A DNA stretch of 64,000 nt from Cyprinodon diabolis (GCA_030533445.1 CM060069.1:7752424-7816423); one strand, 5' to 3'; counted from the first letter of the stretch, positions 45,817-57,543 are shown. Notes: generated by a model not told the origin, from the letters alone. Numbers and translations: made by a program.

Positions 45817-47426
45817 CAGGTGCTGGTCATAAAATTAGAATATCATGAAAAAGTAGATTGATTTCAGTAATTCCATTTAAAAAGTGAAACTTGTATATTA
45901 TATTCATACATTACATACAAACTCATATATTTCAGATGTTTATTTTGTTTAATTTTGATGATTACAAATGACAACAAATGAAAATCTCAAATTCATCATA
46001 TCAGAAAATTAGAATATTGTGAAAAGGTTCAAAATTGATGGCCCCTGGTGCCACACTCTAATCAGCTAATTAACTCAAACCCCCTGCAAAAGCCTTTAAA
46101 TGGTCTTTCAGTCTAGTTCTATAGGCTACACAATCATGGGGAAGACTGCTGACTTGACAGTTGTCCAAAAGACGACCATCGACACCTTGCACAAGGAGGG
46201 CAAGACACAAAAGGTCATCGCTAAAGAGGCTGGCTGTTCACAGAGCTCAGTGTCCAAGCACATTAATAGAGAGGCGAAGGGAAGGAAAAGATGTGGTCGA
46301 AAAAAGTGTACAAGCAAGAGAGATAACCGCACCCTGGAGAGGATTGTGAAACAAAACCCATTCAAAAATGTGGGGGAGATTCACAAAGAGTGGACTGCAG
46401 CTGGAGTGAGTGCTTCAAGAACCACCACACACAGACGTATGAAAGACATGGGTTTCTGCTGTCGCATTCCTTGTGTCAAGCCACTCTTGAACCACAGACA
46501 GCGTCAGAAGCGTCTTGCCTGGGCTAAAGAGAAACAGGACTGGACTGCTGGTGAGTGGTCCAAAGTCATGCTCTCTGATGAAAGTAAATTTTGCATTTCC
46601 TTTGGAAATCAAGGTCCCAGAGTCTGGAGGAAAAGAAGAGAGGCACTTCATCCACGTTGCTTGAAGTCCAGTGTAAAGTTTCCACAGTCAGTGATGGTTT
46701 GGGGTGCCATGTCATCTGCTGGTGTTGGTCCATTGTGTTTTCTGAGGTCCAGGGTCAACGCAGCCACATACCAGGAAGTTTTAGAGCACTTCATGCTTCC
46801 TGCAGCTGACCAACTTTTTGGAGATGCAGATTTCATTTTCCAACAACTTGGCACCTGCACACAGTGCCAAAGCTACCAGTACCTGGTTGAAGGACCATGG
46901 TATCCCTGTTCTTAATTGGCCAGCAAACTCTCCTGACCTTAACCCCATAGAAAATCTATGGGGTATTGTGAAGAAGAAGATGCAATACACCAGACCCAAC
47001 AATTCAGAAGAGCTAAAAGCCACTATTAGAGCAACCTGGGCTATCATAACACCTGAGCAGTGCCACAGACTGATTGACTCCATGCCACGCCGCATTGCTG
47101 CAGTAATACAGGCCAAAGGAGGCCCAACTAAATACTGAGTGCTGTACATGCTCATACTTTTCATGTTCATACTTTTCAGTTGGCCAACATTTCTATAAAT
47201 CCTTTGTTTTTATTGGTCTTCAGTAATATTCTAATTTTCTGATATGATGAATTTGAGATTTTCATTTGTTGTCATTTGTAATCATCAAAATTAAACAAAA
47301 TAAACATCTGAAATATATGAGTTTGTATGTAATGTATGAATATAATATACAAGTTTCACTTTTTAAATGGAATTACTGAAATCAATCTACTTTTTCATGA
47401 TATTCTAATTTTATGACCAGCACCTG
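45817..47426 (+). mobile_element. Tc1 element, copy 1 (transposase broken)
   Basis: 1,610 bp with about 202-bp inverted repeats starting CAGGTGCTGGTCATAAAATT; TA flanks both ends (45815-45816 and 47427-47428). It is two bases shorter than copies 2 and 3 owing to a 2-bp deletion in the transposase gene, and differs from them at three other positions I noticed. Confidence 0.95.
46136..47138 (+). pseudogene. Tc1 transposase, 2-bp deletion
   Basis: Identical to the intact copies up to DADFIFQQ, where two bases are lost at about 46845-46846. This moves the frame just before the second catalytic D (QQDLAPAHS in the intact copies). The correct frame then reopens and runs to 47138. An intact product cannot be made from this copy. 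Confidence 0.95.
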
Positions 47427-49415
47427 TATTACTGGCTTTGATTTCACGACCCATAATTATATTTGGTAACCATGCGTTCTTCAAAAATCCAGCTGTCCAC
47501 TAATCACATTTGGACATGTGTTCTTTCATCACGTTAATCCAGAAGCGTTTAGAGGAAACCTCCATGTTATATTTGACAGCTGAAGTTTCATAAACAGCTG
47601 TTTTACAAAATCAGAATTAATTCAATTCAATTTCAATTCAGTTTATTTATATAGCGCCAAATTCACAACACATGTCATCTCAAGGCACTTTACAGGAATC
47701 ATGGATATGAGATAAAGTCAGGCTTGACCTTGTTTGATCAGTGCAACCTGGCTTCATTAATTTCAAAAAGGGCAAACCATTTACCATTTTAATGGTTAAA
47801 AAAAAGAAACTGATGAAGAACTTGACTATTAAAACTATTCCTGTGATAATTTGAAGGCTGAGATAAAAGAAAACGATATTGAACAAGAGGATTGAAACAC
47901 TTATGAGAACCAGCAAAAAAAAAAGAAGAATGTTCAAACCGAACAAAAAAGTCCAACATAGATTAGTATGTAGTTCATATGGTGTCTTTAAACACATATG
48001 TTAGTACCATAAAGTGATCAGGTTTGTCCCCTACCCACCAATTCAAAGTCTAATAGCTTTCTAAGCCCTCGTCTTCTTTCTGCCTTGCTCCCCGTCAGTG
48101 AATTTATGCCACAAAACACCAGAAAAAGAAAGAAAAAAATGATCAGGTGATGTCTAAGACTGAAATAACATTGCCATACTACAACACAAGCAATTATCAG
48201 ATCTTTACAAATGAATGAATGGGTGCATGTATGCGAGGCACAGTTGATGTTTCCTACGTATATGATCCTATGTGTGTGTCTGTGTATGTTTTTGTGGGAT
48301 CAGAAGCATTATTAAGATGCACATTGTCCTTTGGTCAAATTGAAAGAATAGCCAAATGGATTTGTATGAATGGTCAACTTCATGACAAATTATTTAGATA
48401 TTATTTAGATATGTCATTGACCTACAGTATGTAACAATATATCTGGATTCAAACCCGGGTTGGCCACGTCTAGGACTAAAGCCTGGTTTATGCATATTGA
48501 GTTAAAAGATGTTTTCTGCTAGAGCTGGGATGGCTGGAGCTTTTGTTTATCTAGCTATTCTGATTAAACTTCTGCACGGCTTAAAGGTATGACTGACTGC
48601 TTCGCCTCTCATTCAAGTCTCTTAAGTTCATATTTATCTCATGCCTGTGCGGGACAAGAGAAGCCTTCATGACTCTCAACTGTTGGTTTTCAAAGTAGAA
48701 TTTATTGGAGCCTGCAGTGGAAACAGGCTTGACACCAAAAGTTTGTGCAGCTCAGTGAATTTCGATCTTGGAACCATGAAAGGTGTGAGGAAAGTGCCTT
48801 TCCCACAACTGATCTGAATAAGACAGAAGTCTCTGCTGCTCTTCATCCTATAACCAACTGACAGCTTAAACAAACAGCTATTTATCTTTATCTATTATCT
48901 CTTTTGCTTTTTCTGTTCTCAGCAGGTGGAGGTGATGATCTTTGTAAAGGAGGAAAGGTGAACTGTGTCCTGATGGTCCAAAGATATTAAAGCTACATTG
49001 GTTTGACTTCAAACAGATTCTGCCTGGATCATGATGATTAACTCTGAGTTTAGATATTTTTATCCTCATTTCTGTCATTTTGTATCGGACATAGTTTTTT
49101 TTTCTTTTTGGAGCGATGATTAAATTAAAACCTGGCTTCGTTTTTTTTGGCTCTTTGTAGCTTTTTGACCAAGTTGGATGAAATGATAAAGTTGCTCTTT
49201 ATTCTCACTGATTCACTTGATGCCTGTAACCACAGAATCGAAATAAAGCTCAATTCTGAAATTTTTAGGGTGACTGTTTGCTTCATTGTAATGTAGATTT
49301 TTTATTTTTATTACACTTCAGTGTAATAAAATGCTTGCTCCAACTAGAGAATTGCTTTTCCTAATGATTTAAAGTCAGTTGTTTTTAGTTTTGGGCTGCA
49401 CAATGGCACAATTTA
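47427..49415. repeat. 1,989-bp spacer, first copy
   Basis: The sequence between Tc1 copies 1 and 2, repeated at 51028-53016 with no difference that I noticed. It contains a LINE-type tail (CAGTTTATTTATATAGCGCC, 47637-47695) and a hydrophobic minus-strand frame of 105 codons (47680-47997) without a recognisable domain. The left edge continues the MITE in which copy 1 lies. The right edge (GGGCTGCACAATGGCACAAT) is a SINE head. Confidence 0.9.
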
Positions 49416-51027
49416 CAGGTGCTGGTCATAAAATTAGAATATCATGAAAAAGTAGATTGATTTCAGTAATTCCATTTAAAAAGTGAAACTTGTATATTAT
49501 ATTCATACATTACATACAAACTCATATATTTCAGATGTTTATTTTGTTTAATTTTGATGATTACAAATGACAACAAATGAAAATCTCAAATTCATCATAT
49601 CAGAAAATTAGAATATTGTGAAAAGGTTCAAAATTGATGGCCCCTGGTGCCACACTCTAATCAGCTAATTAACTCAAACCACCTGCAAAAGCCTTTAAAT
49701 GGTCTTTCAGTCTAGTTCTATAGGCTACACAATCATGGGGAAGACTGCTGACTTGACAGTTGTCCAAAAGACGACCATCGACACCTTGCACAAGGAGGGC
49801 AAGACACAAAAGGTCATCGCTAAAGAGGCTGGCTGTTCACAGAGCTCAGTGTCCAAGCACATTAATAGAGAGGCGAAGGGAAGGAAAAGATGTGGTCGAA
49901 AAAAGTGTACAAGCAAGAGAGATAACCGCACCCTGGAGAGGATTGTGAAACAAAACCCATTCAAAAATGTGGGGGAGATTCACAAAGAGTGGACTGCAGC
50001 TGGAGTGAGTGCTTCAAGAACCACCACACACAGACGTATGAAAGACATGGGTTTCTGCTGTCGCATTCCTTGTGTCAAGCCACTCTTGAACCACAGACAG
50101 CGTCAGAAGCGTCTTGCCTGGGCTAAAGAGAAACAGGACTGGACTGCTGGTGAGTGGTCCAAAGTCATGCTCTCTGATGAAAGTAAATTTTGCATTTCCT
50201 TTGGAAATCAAGGTCCCAGAGTCTGGAGGAAAAGAAGAGAGGCACTTCATCCACGTTGCTTGAAGTCCAGTGTAAAGTTTCCACAGTCAGTGATGGTTTG
50301 GGGTGCCATGTCATCTGCTGGTGTTGGTCCATTGTGTTTTCTGAGGTCCAGGGTCAACGCAGCCACATACCAGGAAGTTTTAGAGCACTTCATGCTTCCT
50401 GCAGCTGACCAACTTTTTGGAGATGCAGATTTCATTTTCCAACAGGACTTGGCACCTGCACACAGTGCCAAAGCTACCAGTACCTGGTTGAAGGACCATG
50501 GTATCCCTGTTCTTAATTGGCCAGCAAACTCTCCTGACCTTAACCCCATAGAAAATCTATGGAGTATTGTGAAGAAGAAGATGCAATACACCAGACCCAA
50601 CAATTCAGAAGAGCTAAAAGCCACTATTAGAGCAACCTGGGCTATCATAACACCTGAGCAGTGCCACAGACTGATCGACTCCATGCCACGCCGCATTGCT
50701 GCAGTAATACAGGCCAAAGGAGGCCCAACTAAATACTGAGTGCTGTACATGCTCATACTTTTCATGTTCATACTTTTCAGTTGGCCAACATTTCTATAAA
50801 TCCTTTGTTTTTATTGGTCTTCAGTAATATTCTAATTTTCTGATATGATGAATTTGAGATTTTCATTTGTTGTCATTTGTAATCATCAAAATTAAACAAA
50901 ATAAACATCTGAAATATATGAGTTTGTATGTAATGTATGAATATAATATACAAGTTTCACTTTTTAAATGGAATTACTGAAATCAATCTACTTTTTCATG
51001 ATATTCTAATTTTATGACCAGCACCTG
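49416..51027 (+). mobile_element. Tc1 element, copy 2 (intact)
   Basis: 1,612 bp, TA at both sides, inverted repeats 49416-49617 and 50826-51027 that appear identical over 202 bp. It is the middle member of the array: its left flank matches that of copy 3 and its right flank that of copy 1. Confidence 0.96.
49735..50739 (+). CDS. Tc1 transposase, intact
   Basis: 334 residues from MGKTADLTVVQ; an in-frame ATG 12 codons upstream is less likely because Tc1 transposases usually begin MGK. Domains: paired-like DNA-binding region with two helix-turn-helix units (TTIDTLHKEGKTQKVIAKEA and SASRTTTHRRMKDMG) around a GRKK AT-hook-like stretch (KGRKRCGRKK), then the DDE domain with VMLSDESKF (first D), QQDLAPAHS (second D) and SPDLNPIENLW (E), 34 residues between D and E. 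It carries out cut-and-paste transposition at TA sites. No lesion is seen, so it may be active. Confidence 0.95.
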   Translation: MGKTADLTVVQKTTIDTLHKEGKTQKVIAKEAGCSQSSVSKHINREAKGRKRCGRKKCTSKRDNRTLERIVKQNPFKNVGEIHKEWTAAGVSASRTTTHRRMKDMGFCCRIPCVKPLLNHRQRQKRLAWAKEKQDWTAGEWSKVMLSDESKFCISFGNQGPRVWRKRREALHPRCLKSSVKFPQSVMVWGAMSSAGVGPLCFLRSRVNAATYQEVLEHFMLPAADQLFGDADFIFQQDLAPAHSAKATSTWLKDHGIPVLNWPANSPDLNPIENLWSIVKKKMQYTRPNNSEELKATIRATWAIITPEQCHRLIDSMPRRIAAVIQAKGGPTKY

Positions 51028-53016
51028 TATTACTGGCTTTGATTTCACGACCCATAATTATATTTGGTAACCATGCGTTCTTCAAAAATCCAGCTGTCCA
51101 CTAATCACATTTGGACATGTGTTCTTTCATCACGTTAATCCAGAAGCGTTTAGAGGAAACCTCCATGTTATATTTGACAGCTGAAGTTTCATAAACAGCT
51201 GTTTTACAAAATCAGAATTAATTCAATTCAATTTCAATTCAGTTTATTTATATAGCGCCAAATTCACAACACATGTCATCTCAAGGCACTTTACAGGAAT
51301 CATGGATATGAGATAAAGTCAGGCTTGACCTTGTTTGATCAGTGCAACCTGGCTTCATTAATTTCAAAAAGGGCAAACCATTTACCATTTTAATGGTTAA
51401 AAAAAAGAAACTGATGAAGAACTTGACTATTAAAACTATTCCTGTGATAATTTGAAGGCTGAGATAAAAGAAAACGATATTGAACAAGAGGATTGAAACA
51501 CTTATGAGAACCAGCAAAAAAAAAAGAAGAATGTTCAAACCGAACAAAAAAGTCCAACATAGATTAGTATGTAGTTCATATGGTGTCTTTAAACACATAT
51601 GTTAGTACCATAAAGTGATCAGGTTTGTCCCCTACCCACCAATTCAAAGTCTAATAGCTTTCTAAGCCCTCGTCTTCTTTCTGCCTTGCTCCCCGTCAGT
51701 GAATTTATGCCACAAAACACCAGAAAAAGAAAGAAAAAAATGATCAGGTGATGTCTAAGACTGAAATAACATTGCCATACTACAACACAAGCAATTATCA
51801 GATCTTTACAAATGAATGAATGGGTGCATGTATGCGAGGCACAGTTGATGTTTCCTACGTATATGATCCTATGTGTGTGTCTGTGTATGTTTTTGTGGGA
51901 TCAGAAGCATTATTAAGATGCACATTGTCCTTTGGTCAAATTGAAAGAATAGCCAAATGGATTTGTATGAATGGTCAACTTCATGACAAATTATTTAGAT
52001 ATTATTTAGATATGTCATTGACCTACAGTATGTAACAATATATCTGGATTCAAACCCGGGTTGGCCACGTCTAGGACTAAAGCCTGGTTTATGCATATTG
52101 AGTTAAAAGATGTTTTCTGCTAGAGCTGGGATGGCTGGAGCTTTTGTTTATCTAGCTATTCTGATTAAACTTCTGCACGGCTTAAAGGTATGACTGACTG
52201 CTTCGCCTCTCATTCAAGTCTCTTAAGTTCATATTTATCTCATGCCTGTGCGGGACAAGAGAAGCCTTCATGACTCTCAACTGTTGGTTTTCAAAGTAGA
52301 ATTTATTGGAGCCTGCAGTGGAAACAGGCTTGACACCAAAAGTTTGTGCAGCTCAGTGAATTTCGATCTTGGAACCATGAAAGGTGTGAGGAAAGTGCCT
52401 TTCCCACAACTGATCTGAATAAGACAGAAGTCTCTGCTGCTCTTCATCCTATAACCAACTGACAGCTTAAACAAACAGCTATTTATCTTTATCTATTATC
52501 TCTTTTGCTTTTTCTGTTCTCAGCAGGTGGAGGTGATGATCTTTGTAAAGGAGGAAAGGTGAACTGTGTCCTGATGGTCCAAAGATATTAAAGCTACATT
52601 GGTTTGACTTCAAACAGATTCTGCCTGGATCATGATGATTAACTCTGAGTTTAGATATTTTTATCCTCATTTCTGTCATTTTGTATCGGACATAGTTTTT
52701 TTTTCTTTTTGGAGCGATGATTAAATTAAAACCTGGCTTCGTTTTTTTTGGCTCTTTGTAGCTTTTTGACCAAGTTGGATGAAATGATAAAGTTGCTCTT
52801 TATTCTCACTGATTCACTTGATGCCTGTAACCACAGAATCGAAATAAAGCTCAATTCTGAAATTTTTAGGGTGACTGTTTGCTTCATTGTAATGTAGATT
52901 TTTTATTTTTATTACACTTCAGTGTAATAAAATGCTTGCTCCAACTAGAGAATTGCTTTTCCTAATGATTTAAAGTCAGTTGTTTTTAGTTTTGGGCTGC
53001 ACAATGGCACAATTTA
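51028..53016. repeat. 1,989-bp spacer, second copy
   Basis: Same length and, as far as I can read, the same sequence as 47427-49415. The exact 3,601-bp offset holds across its whole length. Confidence 0.92.
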
Positions 53017-54628
53017 CAGGTGCTGGTCATAAAATTAGAATATCATGAAAAAGTAGATTGATTTCAGTAATTCCATTTAAAAAGTGAAACTTGTATATTA
53101 TATTCATACATTACATACAAACTCATATATTTCAGATGTTTATTTTGTTTAATTTTGATGATTACAAATGACAACAAATGAAAATCTCAAATTCATCATA
53201 TCAGAAAATTAGAATATTGTGAAAAGGTTCAAAATTGATGGCCCCTGGTGCCACACTCTAATCAGCTAATTAACTCAAACCACCTGCAAAAGCCTTTAAA
53301 TGGTCTTTCAGTCTAGTTCTATAGGCTACACAATCATGGGGAAGACTGCTGACTTGACAGTTGTCCAAAAGACGACCATCGACACCTTGCACAAGGAGGG
53401 CAAGACACAAAAGGTCATCGCTAAAGAGGCTGGCTGTTCACAGAGCTCAGTGTCCAAGCACATTAATAGAGAGGCGAAGGGAAGGAAAAGATGTGGTCGA
53501 AAAAAGTGTACAAGCAAGAGAGATAACCGCACCCTGGAGAGGATTGTGAAACAAAACCCATTCAAAAATGTGGGGGAGATTCACAAAGAGTGGACTGCAG
53601 CTGGAGTGAGTGCTTCAAGAACCACCACACACAGACGTATGAAAGACATGGGTTTCTGCTGTCGCATTCCTTGTGTCAAGCCACTCTTGAACCACAGACA
53701 GCGTCAGAAGCGTCTTGCCTGGGCTAAAGAGAAACAGGACTGGACTGCTGGTGAGTGGTCCAAAGTCATGCTCTCTGATGAAAGTAAATTTTGCATTTCC
53801 TTTGGAAATCAAGGTCCCAGAGTCTGGAGGAAAAGAAGAGAGGCACTTCATCCACGTTGCTTGAAGTCCAGTGTAAAGTTTCCACAGTCAGTGATGGTTT
53901 GGGGTGCCATGTCATCTGCTGGTGTTGGTCCATTGTGTTTTCTGAGGTCCAGGGTCAACGCAGCCACATACCAGGAAGTTTTAGAGCACTTCATGCTTCC
54001 TGCAGCTGACCAACTTTTTGGAGATGCAGATTTCATTTTCCAACAGGACTTGGCACCTGCACACAGTGCCAAAGCTACCAGTACCTGGTTGAAGGACCAT
54101 GGTATCCCTGTTCTTAATTGGCCAGCAAACTCTCCTGACCTTAACCCCATAGAAAATCTATGGAGTATTGTGAAGAAGAAGATGCAATACACCAGACCCA
54201 ACAATTCAGAAGAGCTAAAAGCCACTATTAGAGCAACCTGGGCTATCATAACACCTGAGCAGTGCCACAGACTGATCGACTCCATGCCACGCCGCATTGC
54301 TGCAGTAATACAGGCCAAAGGAGGCCCAACTAAATACTGAGTGCTGTACATGCTCATACTTTTCATGTTCATACTTTTCAGTTGGCCAACATTTCTATAA
54401 ATCCTTTGTTTTTATTGGTCTTCAGTAATATTCTAATTTTCTGATATGATGAATTTGAGATTTTCATTTGTTGTCATTTGTAATCATCAAAATTAAACAA
54501 AATAAACATCTGAAATATATGAGTTTGTATGTAATGTATGAATATAATATACAAGTTTCACTTTTTAAATGGAATTACTGAAATCAATCTACTTTTTCAT
54601 GATATTCTAATTTTATGACCAGCACCTG
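53017..54628 (+). mobile_element. Tc1 element, copy 3 (intact)
   Basis: 1,612 bp with TA flanks. The left flank is the SINE head GGGCTGCACAATGGCACAAT and the right flank continues that SINE (AGCACTGTTGCTTTACGGC), so this copy marks a genuine insertion into a SINE. Confidence 0.96.
53336..54340 (+). CDS. Tc1 transposase, intact
   Basis: Same 334-residue protein as the copy at 49735-50739, with all DDE residues and the DNA-binding domain. No difference was noticed between the two. Confidence 0.95.
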   Translation: MGKTADLTVVQKTTIDTLHKEGKTQKVIAKEAGCSQSSVSKHINREAKGRKRCGRKKCTSKRDNRTLERIVKQNPFKNVGEIHKEWTAAGVSASRTTTHRRMKDMGFCCRIPCVKPLLNHRQRQKRLAWAKEKQDWTAGEWSKVMLSDESKFCISFGNQGPRVWRKRREALHPRCLKSSVKFPQSVMVWGAMSSAGVGPLCFLRSRVNAATYQEVLEHFMLPAADQLFGDADFIFQQDLAPAHSAKATSTWLKDHGIPVLNWPANSPDLNPIENLWSIVKKKMQYTRPNNSEELKATIRATWAIITPEQCHRLIDSMPRRIAAVIQAKGGPTKY

Positions 54629-54630
54629 TA

Positions 54631-55325
54631 TAGCACTGTTGCTTTACGGCATGAAGGTTCCTGGTTTGACTCCTGGTGTTTTATCAGATCAGCATAGCCC
54701 CGTCAGCATACCCATAGCCAATACATCAGATTGCATTTATCCCTTTAGTTTGTATGAAAAATACACTTTAAACTACCATGACGGGCGTGTATCCCTTTAG
54801 TCATGTACAAAAAACAATTTAAGGTCAGATCACCATAAAAAAAACCTCACCAAAAATTAAGTAATCCAATAGTTTTTTTGTTCATGACTAAAGGGATACA
54901 CACCCATTGAGGTGGTTTAAAGTCTATTTTTGGTACAAAACTAAAGGGATAAACTAAAGGGATACACTAAAGGGATAATTAGGTATTGGCTATGGGTAGG
55001 CTGGTCTGACCGGGTATACTAATCTGACAGAACACCAACCCAGGGTCTTTCTGCATGGAGTTTGCATGTTCTCCATGTGCATGCTTGGGTTCTCTCTTGG
55101 TACTTCTTCCCACAGCCCAAAAACATGAGTTAATGTAATTGGCTTCTCTAAATGGTCTTTAGGTGTGAGTGTGTGTGTGCATGGTTCTGAGTCTCTGTGT
55201 TGCCCTGCAACAGACTGGCGACCTGCCCATGGTTTACCACATCCCTCGCCCATAGACTGTTGGAGATAGGCACTGGCCCCACCATGACCCTGATGGCATA
55301 AGCAGAAGAAGATGGATAGATGGAT
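54631..55325 (+). mobile_element. tRNA-derived SINE split by a MITE
   Basis: The head (GCACTGTTGCTTTACGGCA, GGTTCCTGGTTTGACTCC) is separated from the body (GGAGTTTGCATGTTCTCC, GGTGTGAGTGTGTGTGTGC, GCAACAGACTGGCGACCTG) by a 362-bp insertion. It ends in GATGGATAGATGGATA. The first bases of the SINE lie left of Tc1 copy 3. Confidence 0.8.
54675..55036. mobile_element. MITE with about 50-bp inverted repeats inside the SINE
   Basis: Left end GGTGTTTTATCAGATCAGCA and right end (complement) GGTGTTCTGTCAGATTAGTA, with a perfect 16-bp inner pair TACCCATAGCCAATAC. The interior repeats CTAAAGGGATA in both orientations (three tandem copies at about 54942-54980). The target duplication is not clear. Confidence 0.75.
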
Positions 55326-55428
55326 ATTTTTTGTTTATTATTCTCAAGGTAAAATCTATAACAGATTTTTTTGGCCCAAGTTTCTTGTATGGTGAGCATT
55401 GGTAATACTTTCGATAGCAACCAAGAGA

Positions 55429-56161
55429 TGTTGGGATCTGGAGATCTGGCACCTGTCTCCAGCAGAGAGCGCTGTGGGTCTCCTGAGCTGGAGCCTTCTA
55501 CACACATGAGGATCATCAGCCCATCAGGAGACCTTCCTACTTAAGCAGCGACCAGACCTGTCTTCAGCGCTGGAGTGTTGACCAGTTTTGGTTAGCGGAA
55601 CCTGAGCCTCAACCTGAACTAAGAATCTCTGTTTGCTCAAGAGAGTAACCTGATCCTAACCAGTCTCTGTCCTCTCTGCTCACAGGAAACCCGACTGAAC
55701 TCAATAGCTCTGGAGGAGCTTATGTTTGGAAAATCTGCCTGCCTGCCCGAAGAGGCCAAACCTGAAGATCCTCAGTCTGAATCTTCCAACTAATTCTCAG
55801 GAGAGAATTAGAAGAACAACTCAAGGTCTGAATCTCGCTAGCCTGAAGCTCAGCTCTGTCGCTGCTGAACTCTCTGCTGGAATCACAGTCTCTGGACCCA
55901 ACCGGTTCCCTCTCTCTACTGAACAGTCTGAACCTCATAAGGTACAAACCAAGATCCAAACTCTGCCAAGCTATCGCTGCTATCTGGCTAACCAAACTAT
56001 CCCTCTCTACAGATACTCTGTGAAACCGAGTCCCGGACCAGTACCAGAGCCAGTGCTTTGTTACTCTGTGTTGTTGCATTTCTTTAATAAACTGTTAAAC
56101 TTTTACCCTGCTTCGTGTGGTGTTCTGCATGTGGGTTTAATCACAGAGACCCATCATGACA
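55429..56161 (+). mobile_element. Solo LTR, family B
   Basis: 733 bp, TGTTGGGATCTGG...CATCATGACA, flanked by AGAGA on both sides (55424-55428 and 56162-56166). AATAAACTG near 56086 is a plausible polyadenylation signal. Confidence 0.9.
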
Positions 56162-56166
56162 AGAGA

Positions 56167-56586
56167 CTCAGATCTTTTGTTGTTGAAATATCTCATCTTC
56201 TTCACCATTAGTCTTCTTCGTCTTTTTCACCATTTGCCTGTTACAGATATCAAAAAGTGTTGCTTCTGAATCCTATATGTCCTGATGGCATTTTAACAAC
56301 ACCAAATATTCCAGGAGCATCACTAAGTTTTAACGACACAGAGGGCTTAGGAAATAAACAAACACAGTGGGCAAGCGCAAACTTTCAGCTAACAATAGCT
56401 GACAAAAACTAAGATGTTGCTTTTCTACTTCTTGTGGACAAATTTAACAGAAAACCCCTCTAGTATAGAGGTCTTTAGCTGCCACTTGCTGTTTGACACA
56501 GTACAACAACAAAAAACACAGAAGATATTTTTTTTGGTCTGTATTTCGCTTAGCTTCTCCTTCTGTCTGACCCTTAACATTACAAT
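56167..56586. other. Non-coding sequence between two LTRs
   Basis: No gene or element is recognised. It is not an internal retroelement region. Confidence 0.35.
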
Positions 56587-57442
56587 TGTTAGGATCCTCA
56601 GGCTTGCCCTCCAGAGGGCGCCGAGGATCCTCTTCTGCTCTGTGTTTTTCCTTAGGGTTGGAGTTACTGTGGGGATCTGTAGACTACCCTCTGTCTCCAG
56701 CAGAGTGCGCCGTGGGTCTTCTGCAGCTGGAACCTCCCTGCACACCTGTTGCTAATCCTCTCATCAGAAGACCTCTCCTATATAAGCTGACTTCAGACCT
56801 TGCCTCAACGCCGCAGTGTTGATCTTAGTTGGTTAGCTTCCAGAGTCTCTGTTACAGATTGAATCTTGGTTGTCTCTAGTGTGAGATCAGATTCTAATCC
56901 CTCCTTTGTCTGTGTCTCACAGGAAACCTGTCTCTGGTCTGAAGCTCAGGAAGAGCTGCCTCACTGGAACCCTGTCTCTGGTCTAAAGCTCTGGGAGAGC
57001 TGCATCACAGGAAACCAGTCTCAAGCCTGAAGCTCTAGGAGAGCTTAACCTGCTATCTGCCCTGGAGAGCCAACCTGAAGGTTCCTATGTGGAATCACCC
57101 TGAAGAATCCTCTGTGGATGTTCCCTGTTGTTCTCTGCAATGAGCTGGAAGCTCAGCCTGAAGAATCCTACGTGGATTTTCCCCGTTGTTCTCTGCAGTG
57201 AGCTGGAAGCTCAGATCAAGGTCTGCTATGCTAAGCCTGAAGCTAGATGTTTAGCTTCTTATAAACTCTGCTAACCAACAGTCTCCGGTCCCAGTCAAGA
57301 CTCTAGTGAACCAGCCCTGAACCTGTTCCAGATCATATTCTTTATCGTATGCTTGTGAACCATAATAAACTCTGTTGAACTTTTACCCAGTTTCCATGTG
57401 TGATCTGCATTTTGGGCTTAACTCTAAGAACCCATCATGACA
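56587..57442 (+). mobile_element. Solo LTR, diverged family B with internal tandem repeats
   Basis: 856 bp, TGTTAGGATCC...CATCATGACA. Flanks are ACAAT and ATAAT (one mismatch). It contains about three copies of a 40-50-bp unit (CTGTCTCTGGTCTGAAGCTC) near 56927-57050 and two copies of a unit with GTTGTTCTCTGCA near 57100-57210, which explains its extra length. AATAAACTCTG lies near 57365. Confidence 0.82.
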
Positions 57443-57543
57443 ATAATACATTGAGAACAGATCAACAAAATGGCAAATGCCTTGATTTTTTTGGCATAAA
57501 TAACATTTTAGGACTCTTTGTTCTACTATTACTGATGTATATT

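Noticed and set aside
47680..47997. Hydrophobic 105-codon frame in both spacers as a membrane protein gene
   Set aside because: AT-rich low-complexity hydrophobic translation, overlaps a LINE tail, no homology recognised.
50247..50771. 174-codon minus-strand frame across the Tc1 transposase (also at 53848-54372)
   Set aside because: It is antisense to the transposase and exists only because that gene is open; no domain of its own.
55726..56211. 161-codon frame in the LTR at 55429 as a gene
   Set aside because: It lies within and past a solo LTR and has no domain; LTR sequence explains it.
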